From the NCBI RefSeq assembly GCF_042432905.1, contig NZ_JBHLWI010000040.1:1-64000 (forward strand): 64,000 bases of DNA, written 5' to 3'. Shown here one piece after another: positions 35,322 to 44,251 of the stretch; the first letter of the stretch is position 1; each line of letters starts with the position of its first letter. The notes beneath the pieces are model-generated. The model saw only the letters and a list, made by a program, of their open reading frames with translations. It was not told the DNA's origin and made no database searches. Source of the DNA: Fontibacter flavus. Lineage in GTDB: Bacteria > Bacteroidota > Bacteroidia > Cytophagales > Cyclobacteriaceae. The position numbers and the translations under genes were made by a program.

Positions 35322-35899
35322 TCCAACTCGGTGAAAAAAAATTGATACTGGCCTCCAAATCTCCCAGAAGGTATGAACTGCTGAAGGGTTTGGTGCTTGA
35401 TTTTGAAGTCAGGGCTAAAGACACTCCAGAGGATTTTCCAGAGGATATGCCTGTGGAACAGGTAGCCAGTTTCCTTTCGGGGAAAAAAGCCAAGGCATTT
35501 GCTAGGGAAATTTCCGATAATGAAATCGTCTTGACTTCAGATACGGTTGTGATTCTGGATGGACAGATTTTGGGCAAGCCTTCCAATAAAGAAGAAGCAG
35601 AAGGGATGCTCAGGGGATTATCAGGTAAAGAACATCAGGTGATCACTGGAATAACGCTGTATTCCAAAAGTAAAACGGTCACCAGGCAGGATTTGGCGAA
35701 AGTGACTTTCAAAGTGCTTTCTGAACAAGAGATAGATTATTATATCGATAATTTTTTACCCTTTGACAAAGCCGGTGCCTATGGTATACAGGAATGGATT
35801 GGCTATATAGGCGTACAGAAAATGGAGGGTTCTTTTTACAGTGTAATGGGCCTTCCGGTGCACTTGGTGTATGAGGAGTTGAGTTTGTGGGATGTTTGA
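35318..35899 (+). CDS. Maf-family nucleotide pyrophosphatase
   Basis: The 193-residue protein has the Maf fold signature LASKSPRRYELL (residues about 10-21), the acidic SDTVVILDGQILGKP segment (about 70-84) and GYIGVQKMEGSFYSVMGLPV near the C-terminus. Maf proteins hydrolyse non-canonical or modified nucleoside triphosphates to monophosphates and so keep them out of nucleic acids. The subtype (dTTP/UTP- or m7GTP-type) is not certain from the sequence, although the IQEWIGYIG motif resembles the YhdE (dTTP/UTP) type. It is the last gene of the accC-DUF1015-maf unit. Confidence 0.94.
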   Translation: MIQLGEKKLILASKSPRRYELLKGLVLDFEVRAKDTPEDFPEDMPVEQVASFLSGKKAKAFAREISDNEIVLTSDTVVILDGQILGKPSNKEEAEGMLRGLSGKEHQVITGITLYSKSKTVTRQDLAKVTFKVLSEQEIDYYIDNFLPFDKAGAYGIQEWIGYIGVQKMEGSFYSVMGLPVHLVYEELSLWDV

Positions 35900-36239
35900 A
35901 AGTGGGATGTCGGAAGTTGGATGACCGATGTCGGAAGTGTTGAACCATTCAGAAGTTAAGGGATTAAGGGTTTCATTAAGTGGGATGTCCGATGTCCGAA
36001 GTGGGGTGTCGGAATTTTGAACCATTTAGGAGTTGAGGTGTTAAGGTTTCATTGAGGAAAGGTGGATTTCCGCAAAGGCCTGAAGGGCCGCTCTGTTACA
36101 GCCTAGGGTGAAGCCCTAGGAAAAAGGTACCGCCAAGATGAACGAGAGGTCTGAAGGACCGGTGAGAAGGGGGATGTTGGATGTTTGAAGTCGGATGTCC
36201 GAAGTTGGTTGTGGGAAGTGAACCAGTTATCGGAGAAAA
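35900..36239. repeat. Repeat island after maf
   Basis: The region has no gene. It contains six or more variants of GTGGGATGTCGGAAGTTGGATG, ATTAAGGGATTAAGGGTTTCA text like that at 7040-7090, and the dispersed element at 36073-36163. Confidence 0.65.
36073..36163. repeat. GGCCTGNAGGGCCGCTCT dispersed repeat (copy 2)
   Basis: This is the counterpart of 15483-15576: AAAGGCCTGAAGGGCCGCTCT, a central hairpin CCTAGGG/CCCTAGG around TGAAG, then GAGAGGTCTGAAGGACCGGT. Confidence 0.7.
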
Positions 36240-36242
36240 AAT

Positions 36243-36292
36243 AAAACCTTTGAGATCTTATATGCCAAGCACAAAGACCTCAAAGGTTTTTT
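36243..36292 (-). terminator. Terminator of the sdaAB-TolC-HlyD operon
   Basis: AAAACCTTTGAG (36243-36254) pairs with CTCAAAGGTTTT (36279-36290). Read on the minus strand the stem is followed by TTTTATTTTTTC, giving a terminator 20 bases after the HlyD stop codon. Confidence 0.75.
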
Positions 36293-36312
36293 ATCATTGG
36301 GATTTGAATCCC

Positions 36313-37620
36313 TTATTTTTTATCTGTTTCTGTTGGATTGGACACCTTGACCAGGGCATCTTCCTTCAGTTCTTTACTCACTACAAAATATGGTCCTGAG
36401 ATCACCTCTTGTCCTTCACTGATACCTTCTAGGATTTCAATATTGTCAAAATCAGAAATGCCTGTTTTGACGGTGATCATTTTTGCCTTACCGTCTTCGA
36501 TTACAAAAACCAACTCTTTTGCTTTGGTAGAACCGTCAGCGCTGTCGGTCATTTGGTCTTCCCTAGTGGTCACCGCAGCAAGTGGTATAGCCAGGACATT
36601 GTCTTTTTTCTGGGTAATGATATCCACACTGGCGGTCATGCCTGGTCTGAAAGGATATTTGTTTCTTTCTGTGATCAGGTCTTCATAAGATTCGTTCAGA
36701 ATCCTGATTTTTACTTCAAATTCTGTTACCGCATCAGGACTTGCCTTGGTATTGGCTGAATTGGCAATCGAGGTCACCACTCCTTTGAATTTTTTACCGG
36801 AGGAAGAATAAGAATCCACATCTATGATCGTCTCATCGCCCAAATTGATTCGGATGATGTCATTTTCATTCACATTGACCCTGACTTCCATTTTGGATAA
36901 GTCTGCCAACCTTAGCATTTCTGTACCAGCCATCTGTTGGGTACCGACCACCCTTTCACCTTTTTCCACCAAAAGTTTGGATACTACGCCGTTAACAGGA
37001 GAATACACATTGGTCAACCTTAAGTTTTCAGCCGCTTCACTGACTGTAGCCTGAGAACTCTTGACAATGTATTCAGCAGCCAAGACAGATTGCTTGGCTG
37101 CTTCAAGATCATTTTGTGCCGTCAGGAAAGTTGATTGAACCTGTTCCCAATCCGCATCAGAGATTACCTTGTCTTTATAGAGCTTTTCGTTTCTTTTGAA
37201 TTCGAGTTCTGCCCGTACAAATTGTGCTTCTGATCTTTTTAGGTTCGCTTTGGACTGTGCGACATTGGCCTGATTCTGATTCAGGTTGGCACGTGCCCTA
37301 TCCAATGCGGAAATGAAGTTGTCAGGACGGATTTTCACCAAAAGGTCCCCAACTTTGACAGAATCACCTTCAATAACATTTAGTTCGATGATTTCACCCG
37401 CTACATCCGGGCTGAGTTTGACTTCAATTTCAGGTTCTACCACACCTGAAGCACTTACTTTCTCGGTGATGGAAACTTTTGCAGCTTTTTTGGTTTCGAC
37501 AGTAACTTCTTTCTGTCCACCGATCCATCCTGCTGATTTTCCGATGATGGCAAAAAGGATAATTGCACCTAAAATTCCCAAAAGGATATAAATCAGCTTG
37601 TTTGATTTTTTCTTGGCCAT
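36313..37620 (-). CDS. HlyD-family periplasmic adaptor (efflux membrane fusion protein)
   Basis: The 435-residue protein has one N-terminal membrane helix (LIYILLGILGAIILFAIIG, about 9-27). It then has a biotinyl-lipoyl half motif (VEPEIEVKLSPDVAGEI, about 60-76), a long coiled-coil hairpin (about 105-200), the second lipoyl half (NVYSPVNGVVSKLLVEKGER) and a beta-barrel domain. It links an inner-membrane transporter to the TolC-like protein encoded 15 bases upstream in the same operon. No transporter gene (RND or MacB-type) follows, so the partner is elsewhere or missing. Confidence 0.93.
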   Translation of the reverse strand: MAKKKSNKLIYILLGILGAIILFAIIGKSAGWIGGQKEVTVETKKAAKVSITEKVSASGVVEPEIEVKLSPDVAGEIIELNVIEGDSVKVGDLLVKIRPDNFISALDRARANLNQNQANVAQSKANLKRSEAQFVRAELEFKRNEKLYKDKVISDADWEQVQSTFLTAQNDLEAAKQSVLAAEYIVKSSQATVSEAAENLRLTNVYSPVNGVVSKLLVEKGERVVGTQQMAGTEMLRLADLSKMEVRVNVNENDIIRINLGDETIIDVDSYSSSGKKFKGVVTSIANSANTKASPDAVTEFEVKIRILNESYEDLITERNKYPFRPGMTASVDIITQKKDNVLAIPLAAVTTREDQMTDSADGSTKAKELVFVIEDGKAKMITVKTGISDFDNIEILEGISEGQEVISGPYFVVSKELKEDALVKVSNPTETDKK

Positions 37621-37635
37621 GTTGATATGGGTAAA

Positions 37636-38979
37636 TTATAATTTAAGAGGGTTTCCTAAGTAAAAATCCAGAACCTTGACTCTGAATATGTAAGTATATT
37701 TTGAAGTAACCAGATCTGCCTGTGCATTGAAGAAATTGTTTTGGGCCAATTGGTAATCGGCAAAATTGATAGCGCCGGCGTCAAATCTTTGTTGCGCGAT
37801 GCGGAAAGACTCTTCTAGGGAAGATACCCTGATGAGGGAAGCCTGATAGGATTGTCTTGCTGCGTTGGCATTGGTATAAGCACTTTCTATATCCTGTCTC
37901 AGCTGATTTTTGGTTTCTACATCCTGAATTTCACTCAGTCTTTTCTGTAACCTTGCCCTTTGGACATTTGCCCTGTTCCTGAAATTGGAAAGGATAGGGA
38001 TGTTCAGCTGCATGTTGGCAGAATTGGAGAAGTTGTTTTTCAATTGAGTCGTAAAAGCTTGTCTTTCACCCATGAAAAACTGGTCTATATAGTTAGAAAA
38101 TGCGCTTGCACCGATGCCTAAGGTCGGCATATAGCCACCTTTGGCGATTCGTACACCCATTTCTGCACTTTCAATGCCCAGTTCGGCTGCTTTGATTTCA
38201 GGCATCAGTTCGAGGGCCACCTCAAAAATTTCATCAACGCCCCTGTCGGTCAGGGCAATGTTTTCAGGAGAAAGTTCGGGTGTGACCACATCCATATTTT
38301 CGTTGAACGGCAATTGCATTGCTTGCGAAAGGTTCAATTTGGCAATTCTCAAAGTATTGGAAGCATTGATTACTTCCAGCTCGTTGGTTGCATTTTGTGC
38401 CTGAATATCCAGTTTGTTGGCCAAAGGTAAAGAGCCGGCGTCCACCAATTTGGTAGTGACGGTCAGTTGTTCCTTTGTAGTGGCCAATTGGTTTTCTGCG
38501 ATCTTCAACTGCTCTTTGGCAAATACCACATTGATAAACAGGTTGATGACATTCAGTGTGATATTGTTTTCAGTCGCTTTGACATTGAATTTGGCTGCTT
38601 CAATGTCTGTCTTGTTTTGTTTAATCGAATTGCTGATCTGCTGCCCTGCAAATAAGGTCACATTGGCATTACCGAAGACGTTGACGTTCCCTATTCTGTT
38701 GTTTTCAAACAAGTTGGTTACCGGGTTGATTGACCTACCCCATCTGTAGCCTGTACTGGCTCCTGTGGAGAGGGTAGGGATCCTTTGGCCTTGATTTCCG
38801 ATCAGGTTGGCTTCCTGAGTGGCGAGATTGACCTGACTTCGTTGAAGGGTCAGGTTATTCTCCAGCGCAATATCGATGCAGGTTTGCAGGTCCATTTGCT
38901 GGATATTGATTTCCTGCGCATGGGACTGAAAAGAAAAGGTAAGGAGCAATAAAAATCCTAAGGTTAAAATGTGCTTCAT
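37636..38979 (-). CDS. TolC-family outer membrane efflux protein
   Basis: The 447-residue protein has a signal peptide (MKHILTLGFLLLLTFSFQSHAQ) and two tandem OEP repeats rich in long helices. The typical starts are MDLQTCIDIALENNLTLQ for the first repeat and a DRGVDEIFEVALELMPEIKA segment for the second, with RFDAGAINFADYQLAQNNFF near the end. It forms the outer-membrane exit duct of a tripartite pump. It lies between sdaAB (3-base gap) and the HlyD adaptor gene (15-base gap) in one operon. Confidence 0.93.
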   Translation of the reverse strand: MKHILTLGFLLLLTFSFQSHAQEINIQQMDLQTCIDIALENNLTLQRSQVNLATQEANLIGNQGQRIPTLSTGASTGYRWGRSINPVTNLFENNRIGNVNVFGNANVTLFAGQQISNSIKQNKTDIEAAKFNVKATENNITLNVINLFINVVFAKEQLKIAENQLATTKEQLTVTTKLVDAGSLPLANKLDIQAQNATNELEVINASNTLRIAKLNLSQAMQLPFNENMDVVTPELSPENIALTDRGVDEIFEVALELMPEIKAAELGIESAEMGVRIAKGGYMPTLGIGASAFSNYIDQFFMGERQAFTTQLKNNFSNSANMQLNIPILSNFRNRANVQRARLQKRLSEIQDVETKNQLRQDIESAYTNANAARQSYQASLIRVSSLEESFRIAQQRFDAGAINFADYQLAQNNFFNAQADLVTSKYTYIFRVKVLDFYLGNPLKL

Positions 38980-38982
38980 AGT

Positions 38983-39660
38983 TTATAAATCAATATCTGG
39001 AATATATTTCAATTGTTTGACCCAGGGTAAACTCTTCAAGTACTCAATGGTTATCGATCGGATACCGGAATCCATTTCAATGACATGGCAGGCCAGGTCA
39101 TTTTTACCTTTTCTGGACACGGACATAGTGGCAATATTGGTTTTTTCTTGCGCAATGACGCTGGAAATGAAGGCAATAGCTCCAGAAACATCATCTGCCT
39201 TGATGATCAAGGTGTGCATTTGAGCTGAGAAATTGGCATTAAACCCATCTATTTCAGCTATATTGATTAAGCCACCGCCTAAACTTTCCCCAATGACTTC
39301 AACTTTTTCATCTGCTTTTTTCAGGTTAAGCCTAATGGTATTAGGGTGGTAGATTGATGCATTTCCAATGGATTTGAAGGTGTACTTCAAGCCTTTTTCT
39401 TGGGCCAGTTCAAAGGCCTTTTTGATACCAGCATCATCCGTTTTCAGGTCAAGTAGTCCACCTAATATGGCTTTGTCACTGCCATGTCCCTCATAAGTCC
39501 TTGCAAAAGAATTGTAAAAGGTAATCGTAGCCTCGTCTGGAATTCCTCCCAAAACCCTGATTGCAGCCCGGGCTATTCTCACCACACCCGCGGTATGAGA
39601 AGAAGAGGGGCCGATCATCACCGGTCCGATCATGTCAAAAACACTGCTTTTTGCGCCCAT
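38983..39660 (-). CDS. sdaAB: L-serine dehydratase (iron-sulfur type), beta subunit
   Basis: The 225-residue protein has the SdaAB N-terminal motif DMIGPVMIGPSSSHTAGVVRI (trimmed: MIGPVMIGPSSSHTAG at about 10-25) and a C-terminal ACT domain (about 150-220) that usually binds serine. The enzyme deaminates L-serine to pyruvate and ammonia using a 4Fe-4S cluster. The cluster-bearing alpha subunit gene is usually adjacent in other bacteria, but here the next gene is a TolC-like efflux protein. It must be supplied from elsewhere in the genome. Confidence 0.93.
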   Translation of the reverse strand: MGAKSSVFDMIGPVMIGPSSSHTAGVVRIARAAIRVLGGIPDEATITFYNSFARTYEGHGSDKAILGGLLDLKTDDAGIKKAFELAQEKGLKYTFKSIGNASIYHPNTIRLNLKKADEKVEVIGESLGGGLINIAEIDGFNANFSAQMHTLIIKADDVSGAIAFISSVIAQEKTNIATMSVSRKGKNDLACHVIEMDSGIRSITIEYLKSLPWVKQLKYIPDIDL

Positions 39661-39814
39661 TTTTTATTTTGAATTCAATTAATGTGCTAAAGTAATAACA
39701 ATTTCGGTGTAGGGTATACTTTTTACCGCTTTCGTCCAATTTTTAGGTTAAAATAACATGCTTTTCATTATTTTTAAAAATTCTACTACAGATGAATGTC
39801 CGAAGTGTGCAAAT

Positions 39815-40654
39815 ATGAACAGTCCTATGTCCGATATTAATACAGTTTTATTGTATAAACATGATGGGGAAATCTGGTCGCCTGAAGAACCTATGATTCA
39901 AAACAGGGGCTTTCTTTTTGGCGACGGCTTATTTGAAACTATGGTGTTTATCCATGGTAAAATACGGTTCTCTCAGGACCACGAAGCAAGGTTATTGGAA
40001 GGTTTGAAACAATTGGGTATAGAAAAAGACAATCTTTCTTCGATACAGGAAATTGAAAGTTGTTTGCAACAGTATTATTGTGAAAATTCTGTTTTGAGGG
40101 TGAGGTGGAATGTGTTCAGAGAGGGAAGAGGAAAATATACACCCATCCAAAATACCACACAGGAGAATCTGCAGATCCAAAAGATGCAAAAGGCTCCAAT
40201 CATAAAAAAAAGCGCCTATTTGAGCGAAAACATAAACATTCCGAGGTCTCCATGGAGTCATTGCAAAACATTGAGTGCTTTGACTTATGTGATGGCCAAT
40301 CGGGAAAGACAGCAAAAGGGCATGGATGAAGTAATTTTATTGAATACGGAAGGAATTGTCTCTGAAGCCGGCTCTTCCAATATTTTTTGGAAAAAAGATG
40401 GGGTGTATTATACACCATCTCTTCGATCTTCCTGTATTGCCGGTGTTGGCAGAAAAAATGTGATATCACATTTGAAGTCCTCTGGTGAAAATATCGTGGA
40501 GGGGGAGTTTTTGCCCATTGATTTATTGTCAGCAGAGAAAGTGATGACCACAAATGTGACAGGTATAAGTTATGTTGGGGAGATTGAGGGGAGAAAATTT
40601 GATACAAATCTTGATCTTAGACTGGAGAGTGTTTTTGAAGCACTTAAGGTATAA
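39815..40654 (+). CDS. Aminotransferase class IV (PabC/branched-chain/D-amino-acid type)
   Basis: This PLP fold-type IV enzyme has the N-terminal segment QNRGFLFGDGLFETMVF (about residues 29-45), the catalytic Lys in SHCKTLSALTYVMA, and the EVILLNTEGIVSEAGSSNIF segment. The family includes 4-amino-4-deoxychorismate lyase (folate synthesis), branched-chain and D-amino acid aminotransferases. I cannot assign the subtype by eye, though the small size (about 280 residues) favours a PabC-like enzyme. The start is unsure. The ATG at 39815 is within the region of conserved spacing, ATG at 39830 is also possible, and the longer frame from 39758 adds no recognisable sequence. Confidence 0.88.
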   Translation: MNSPMSDINTVLLYKHDGEIWSPEEPMIQNRGFLFGDGLFETMVFIHGKIRFSQDHEARLLEGLKQLGIEKDNLSSIQEIESCLQQYYCENSVLRVRWNVFREGRGKYTPIQNTTQENLQIQKMQKAPIIKKSAYLSENINIPRSPWSHCKTLSALTYVMANRERQQKGMDEVILLNTEGIVSEAGSSNIFWKKDGVYYTPSLRSSCIAGVGRKNVISHLKSSGENIVEGEFLPIDLLSAEKVMTTNVTGISYVGEIEGRKFDTNLDLRLESVFEALKV

Positions 40655-40751
40655 ATAATAACGCCTCTTTCACTTCACTTGCATAAAGTGAGAAGTAAAG
40701 TGAAAGAGACACAAAGAAGGAGGTTCAATGTTCCTTTTATATTAAATCAAA

Positions 40752-42896
40752 TTATAGCTTTTTCAAACCCCTGACATCCTCTTTCGAAGCTTCTCTGATA
40801 CTGATCGCATATCCGCCACCGGGAGCGGATAATTGTCTGAGTTTGGATTTATGGGTCACAGCTACTTTTTTGATGGTATAGGCCTGAGGATTGTTTTTAT
40901 AATGGGCATCTTGGTGGTCTGCATAGATTGTAGCCACATAGGTTTTGCCAGGTTCCAGGAAATCAAAAGCTATTTCAGAAATTCTTGAAGCGTTACCGTT
41001 GACATTTCCGACAAACCATTCGTTTTTCCCTTTTGCCTTTCTGGCAATGGTCAGGTAATAACCTGGTTCAGCTTCCAGATAGTGGCTGATATCCCAATCA
41101 ATGGCGACATCTTTTATAAATTGAAAAGCGTCAGGGAATCTCTCGTAATTTTCCGGTAAATCGGCAGCCATTTGCAAGGGGCTATACATGGTGACATATA
41201 AGGCCAGTTGATTGGCAAGGGTGCTGTTGACCCAGGAATCGTTATCAGGATTGATTTTGCTGATGTCCATTTCAAAGATACCCGGGGTATAATCCATTGG
41301 TCCACCGATCTGTCTGGTAAATGGCAGAACGGTCACATGATTGGGTTTAGAACCTCCAAATGCCTGGTATTCTGTTCCCCTTGCCGACTCATTGGCGATC
41401 AGGTTCGGGTAAGTACGGGCAATTCCCGTTGGCCGGACAGCTTCATGAGCATTGACCATGACCTGGTATTCGGCTGCTTTTTCTAAAGCATATTGATAAT
41501 GATTGACCAGCCATTGTGAATAATGGTTTTCTCCTCTCGGCAGTATGTCGCCCACGTAGCCACTTTTCACAGCATTGTAACCATTGTCTTTCATAAATTG
41601 ATATGCCCTGTCCAAATGTCTTTCATAGTTTCTGACTGAAGCAGAGGTTTCATGGTGCATGATCATTTCCACTCCCTTACTTTGGGCATAATCCCTGATC
41701 CATTCCAGGTCAAAGTCGGGGTATGGGGTGACAAAATCAAACACATAATCTTTAGAATTGCCAAACCAGTCTTCCCAGCCAATGTTCCAGCCTTCCACCA
41801 AAACTCCATCAAATCCATGTTGTGCAGCAAAGTCTATGTATTTTCTGACATTTTCAGTGGTTGCACCGTGAATTCCATTGGGTTTTGCTTTCTTAAAATC
41901 TGTGGCTTCCAATGCTACTGCTGCGAAATCATTGGTATATGCCCATGAGCTTTTTCCTGTGATCATTTCCCACCAAACACCCACATATTTCATCGGCCTG
42001 ATCCAGGAAGTATCTTCAATTTTACTCGGTTCATTGAGGTTGTAGGTAATCCTGGAAGCTAAAATTTCCCGTGCATCATCTGACACAATTACTGTTCGCC
42101 AAGGTGTTTGTCCTGGTGCTTGTAGGTATCCTTTGTCCCCTATGGCATCTGGAGTCAGCCAGGATTCAAAAATCATTTTTTTGTCATCCAGATTGAGATG
42201 CATAGTGGAGTAATTGACCAATGCAGCTTCATGCAGGTTGATGTAAAGTCCATCATCAGTTTTCATCATCAGGGCAGTTTGTACACCCGTAGGAGAAAAG
42301 GAAGTCTGTGATACATTGGCCGTGATAGCCTGCTCCATCAGGTTCCTGATTTCAGATAACCTGGATTCCGTATAGTCATATTCCTGCGTATCGTAATCCC
42401 CAGCTATCCAAAAAGCCTTATGGTCCCCGGTCATCGCAAACTGGGTTTTTTCCTCTTTGATGACGAAATGGGCGAGGTTGGGTTGGGCAGGAAATTCATA
42501 TCGGAAACCCAGGCCATCATCAAAAAGCCTGAATCTGATACTCAGTATCCTTTTTTGATGGGCATCATCCTGCTGCAAAGTCACCAACATCTCATTGTAA
42601 TGGTTGCGGATGCTTTTCTCTTCACCCCAGACAGGTTCCCAGGTTTCATCAAATGTCCCATATTCGGCATGACTGGATTCAAATCCTTCCAAAAAGGAGT
42701 TTTGGTTTTTCAGTTGCAATCCCAATTTGCTGGGCAGGAGAACTTCCTTGTTTTTGTAATTTAGCTCATAGTAGGGTATGCCTTCTTTGAGTTCAAAATT
42801 TAATTCAAGAAGTCCATTTGGGGATTTCAATGTTTGAGCGAATACTCCAAATGCCCAAAAAATTAAGATTAAAGTTGATAAAAATAGTTTTTTCAT
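40752..42896 (-). CDS. Glycoside hydrolase family 97 (alpha-glucosidase/galactosidase)
   Basis: The 714-residue protein has a signal peptide (MKKLFLSTLILIFWAFGVFA) and the three GH97 parts: an N-terminal beta-sandwich (about 25-290), a catalytic (beta/alpha)8 barrel (about 300-590) and a C-terminal sandwich. The family hallmarks include KYVGVWWEMITGKSSWAY, VMVNAHEAVRPTGI and NLIANESARGTEYQAFGG. Inverting (SusB-like) and retaining GH97 enzymes differ in catalytic residues. The two Glu-bearing motifs suggest the inverting SusB-like type, but I do not claim it firmly. It stands without susC/susD neighbours. Confidence 0.93.
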   Translation of the reverse strand: MKKLFLSTLILIFWAFGVFAQTLKSPNGLLELNFELKEGIPYYELNYKNKEVLLPSKLGLQLKNQNSFLEGFESSHAEYGTFDETWEPVWGEEKSIRNHYNEMLVTLQQDDAHQKRILSIRFRLFDDGLGFRYEFPAQPNLAHFVIKEEKTQFAMTGDHKAFWIAGDYDTQEYDYTESRLSEIRNLMEQAITANVSQTSFSPTGVQTALMMKTDDGLYINLHEAALVNYSTMHLNLDDKKMIFESWLTPDAIGDKGYLQAPGQTPWRTVIVSDDAREILASRITYNLNEPSKIEDTSWIRPMKYVGVWWEMITGKSSWAYTNDFAAVALEATDFKKAKPNGIHGATTENVRKYIDFAAQHGFDGVLVEGWNIGWEDWFGNSKDYVFDFVTPYPDFDLEWIRDYAQSKGVEMIMHHETSASVRNYERHLDRAYQFMKDNGYNAVKSGYVGDILPRGENHYSQWLVNHYQYALEKAAEYQVMVNAHEAVRPTGIARTYPNLIANESARGTEYQAFGGSKPNHVTVLPFTRQIGGPMDYTPGIFEMDISKINPDNDSWVNSTLANQLALYVTMYSPLQMAADLPENYERFPDAFQFIKDVAIDWDISHYLEAEPGYYLTIARKAKGKNEWFVGNVNGNASRISEIAFDFLEPGKTYVATIYADHQDAHYKNNPQAYTIKKVAVTHKSKLRQLSAPGGGYAISIREASKEDVRGLKKL

Positions 42897-42953
42897 AGGT
42901 TTGAAATTATAGTTTGAATACTCTTTTAACTTTTAATGAAATGCAAGGGGTAA

Positions 42954-44249
42954 TTAGATCCCACTGAAAACGCCACCTCCAAATCGTTGATGGATAGCTC
43001 TGTCCAGGTCTTCCCGGTGATCAGGGTGGGCAATGTTCATGAGGGCAATAGCACGCTGCTTGAGGTTTTTGCCATAAAGATAAGCGACGCCGTATTCCGT
43101 AACCACATAGTGGACGTGGGCCCTTGTGGTAACCACTCCGGCTCCTTCTTTTAGGAAAGGTACAATTTTGCTCTGTCCTTTTTTTGTAGCTGAACTTAAG
43201 GCAAGAATGGGTTTTCCACCTTCGGAAAGTGAAGCGCCTCTCATAAAATCCATCTGTCCTCCAACACCTGAATATTGATAACTTCCTAGTGAATCAGCAC
43301 AAACCTGTCCGGTAAGGTCCACTTCCAGACAACTGTTGATAGAGACCATTTTTGGATTCTTCCTGATGATGGCGGAATCATTGACATATTCAGCTTCCTG
43401 AAAGGTGAAAAGCGGATTGTCATGAATGGTGTCATATAGTTTTTTGTCACCGACAGCAAAGGAGGTCAGGATTTTACCTTTATGCTTTTTTTTGTAGGCA
43501 TTCGTAATGGCACCTGATTCCAATAAATCAATGATCCCATTGGAGAACATTTCGGTGTGGATGCCCAGGTCTTTGTGGTGTTTCAAAGCTGTCAAAACTG
43601 CATCAGGAATTGCGCCAACCCCTAACTGCAGGGTGGATCTATCTTCCACCATTTCTGCAATAAAATTTCCGATTTTGGTTTCAGAATCCCCGACTTTCTC
43701 TGCATAATTCACTTCATGTAAAGGTTGGTCCACAAATACAGCAGCATCAAATCGGCTAAAATGGATATGTCCATCACCATGGGTGCGTGGCATGCGGTGA
43801 TTGACTTGGGCGATGACCACATTGGCACTGTCCACAGCTGCTTTGGCGATATCTACAGAAATACCCAAGGAGCAAAAGCCATGGGAGTCTGGTTCTGATA
43901 CCTGTACAATGGCTACATCCAAAGGGAGAATCTTACGCTTGAATACCTGTCCGATTTCACTGAGGAATACCGGGATGTAGTCCCCTTGTTCAGAATTGAC
44001 CGCCTTCCTGACATTTTGGGAGACAAAAAAGGTGTTGATGAAAAAACTTTCTTTGCAATCTTCAGCAGCCAAAGGCATTGGGCCGAAAGTGGAAATGCTG
44101 ACAATCTCAACCTGTCTGAGTTCATCTTTTCTTTTTGCCAATTCCTGGATGAGGTAAGTAGGTGTAGCGGCACTGCCATGGATGAATACCCGTTGATGGC
44201 TTTTGATCAATTTGACAGCTTCTTCAGCCCTGACATAGTGGTAATGCAT
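42954..44249 (-). CDS. Acetyl-CoA hydrolase/transferase family (4-hydroxybutyrate CoA-transferase-like)
   Basis: The 431-residue protein is a type I CoA-transferase of the AcetylCoA_hydro family. The catalytic Glu should lie in SINSCLEVDLTGQVCADS (about residues 300-317). SGVGGQMDFMRGASLSEGG is the second family motif (about 323-341). It moves CoA between acyl-CoA and a short carboxylate such as acetate, succinate or 4-hydroxybutyrate. It begins 2 bases after the stop codon of the P-type ATPase gene and is the last gene of a three-gene operon. Confidence 0.93.
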   Translation of the reverse strand: MHYHYVRAEEAVKLIKSHQRVFIHGSAATPTYLIQELAKRKDELRQVEIVSISTFGPMPLAAEDCKESFFINTFFVSQNVRKAVNSEQGDYIPVFLSEIGQVFKRKILPLDVAIVQVSEPDSHGFCSLGISVDIAKAAVDSANVVIAQVNHRMPRTHGDGHIHFSRFDAAVFVDQPLHEVNYAEKVGDSETKIGNFIAEMVEDRSTLQLGVGAIPDAVLTALKHHKDLGIHTEMFSNGIIDLLESGAITNAYKKKHKGKILTSFAVGDKKLYDTIHDNPLFTFQEAEYVNDSAIIRKNPKMVSINSCLEVDLTGQVCADSLGSYQYSGVGGQMDFMRGASLSEGGKPILALSSATKKGQSKIVPFLKEGAGVVTTRAHVHYVVTEYGVAYLYGKNLKQRAIALMNIAHPDHREDLDRAIHQRFGGGVFSGI

Positions 44250-44251
44250 GG

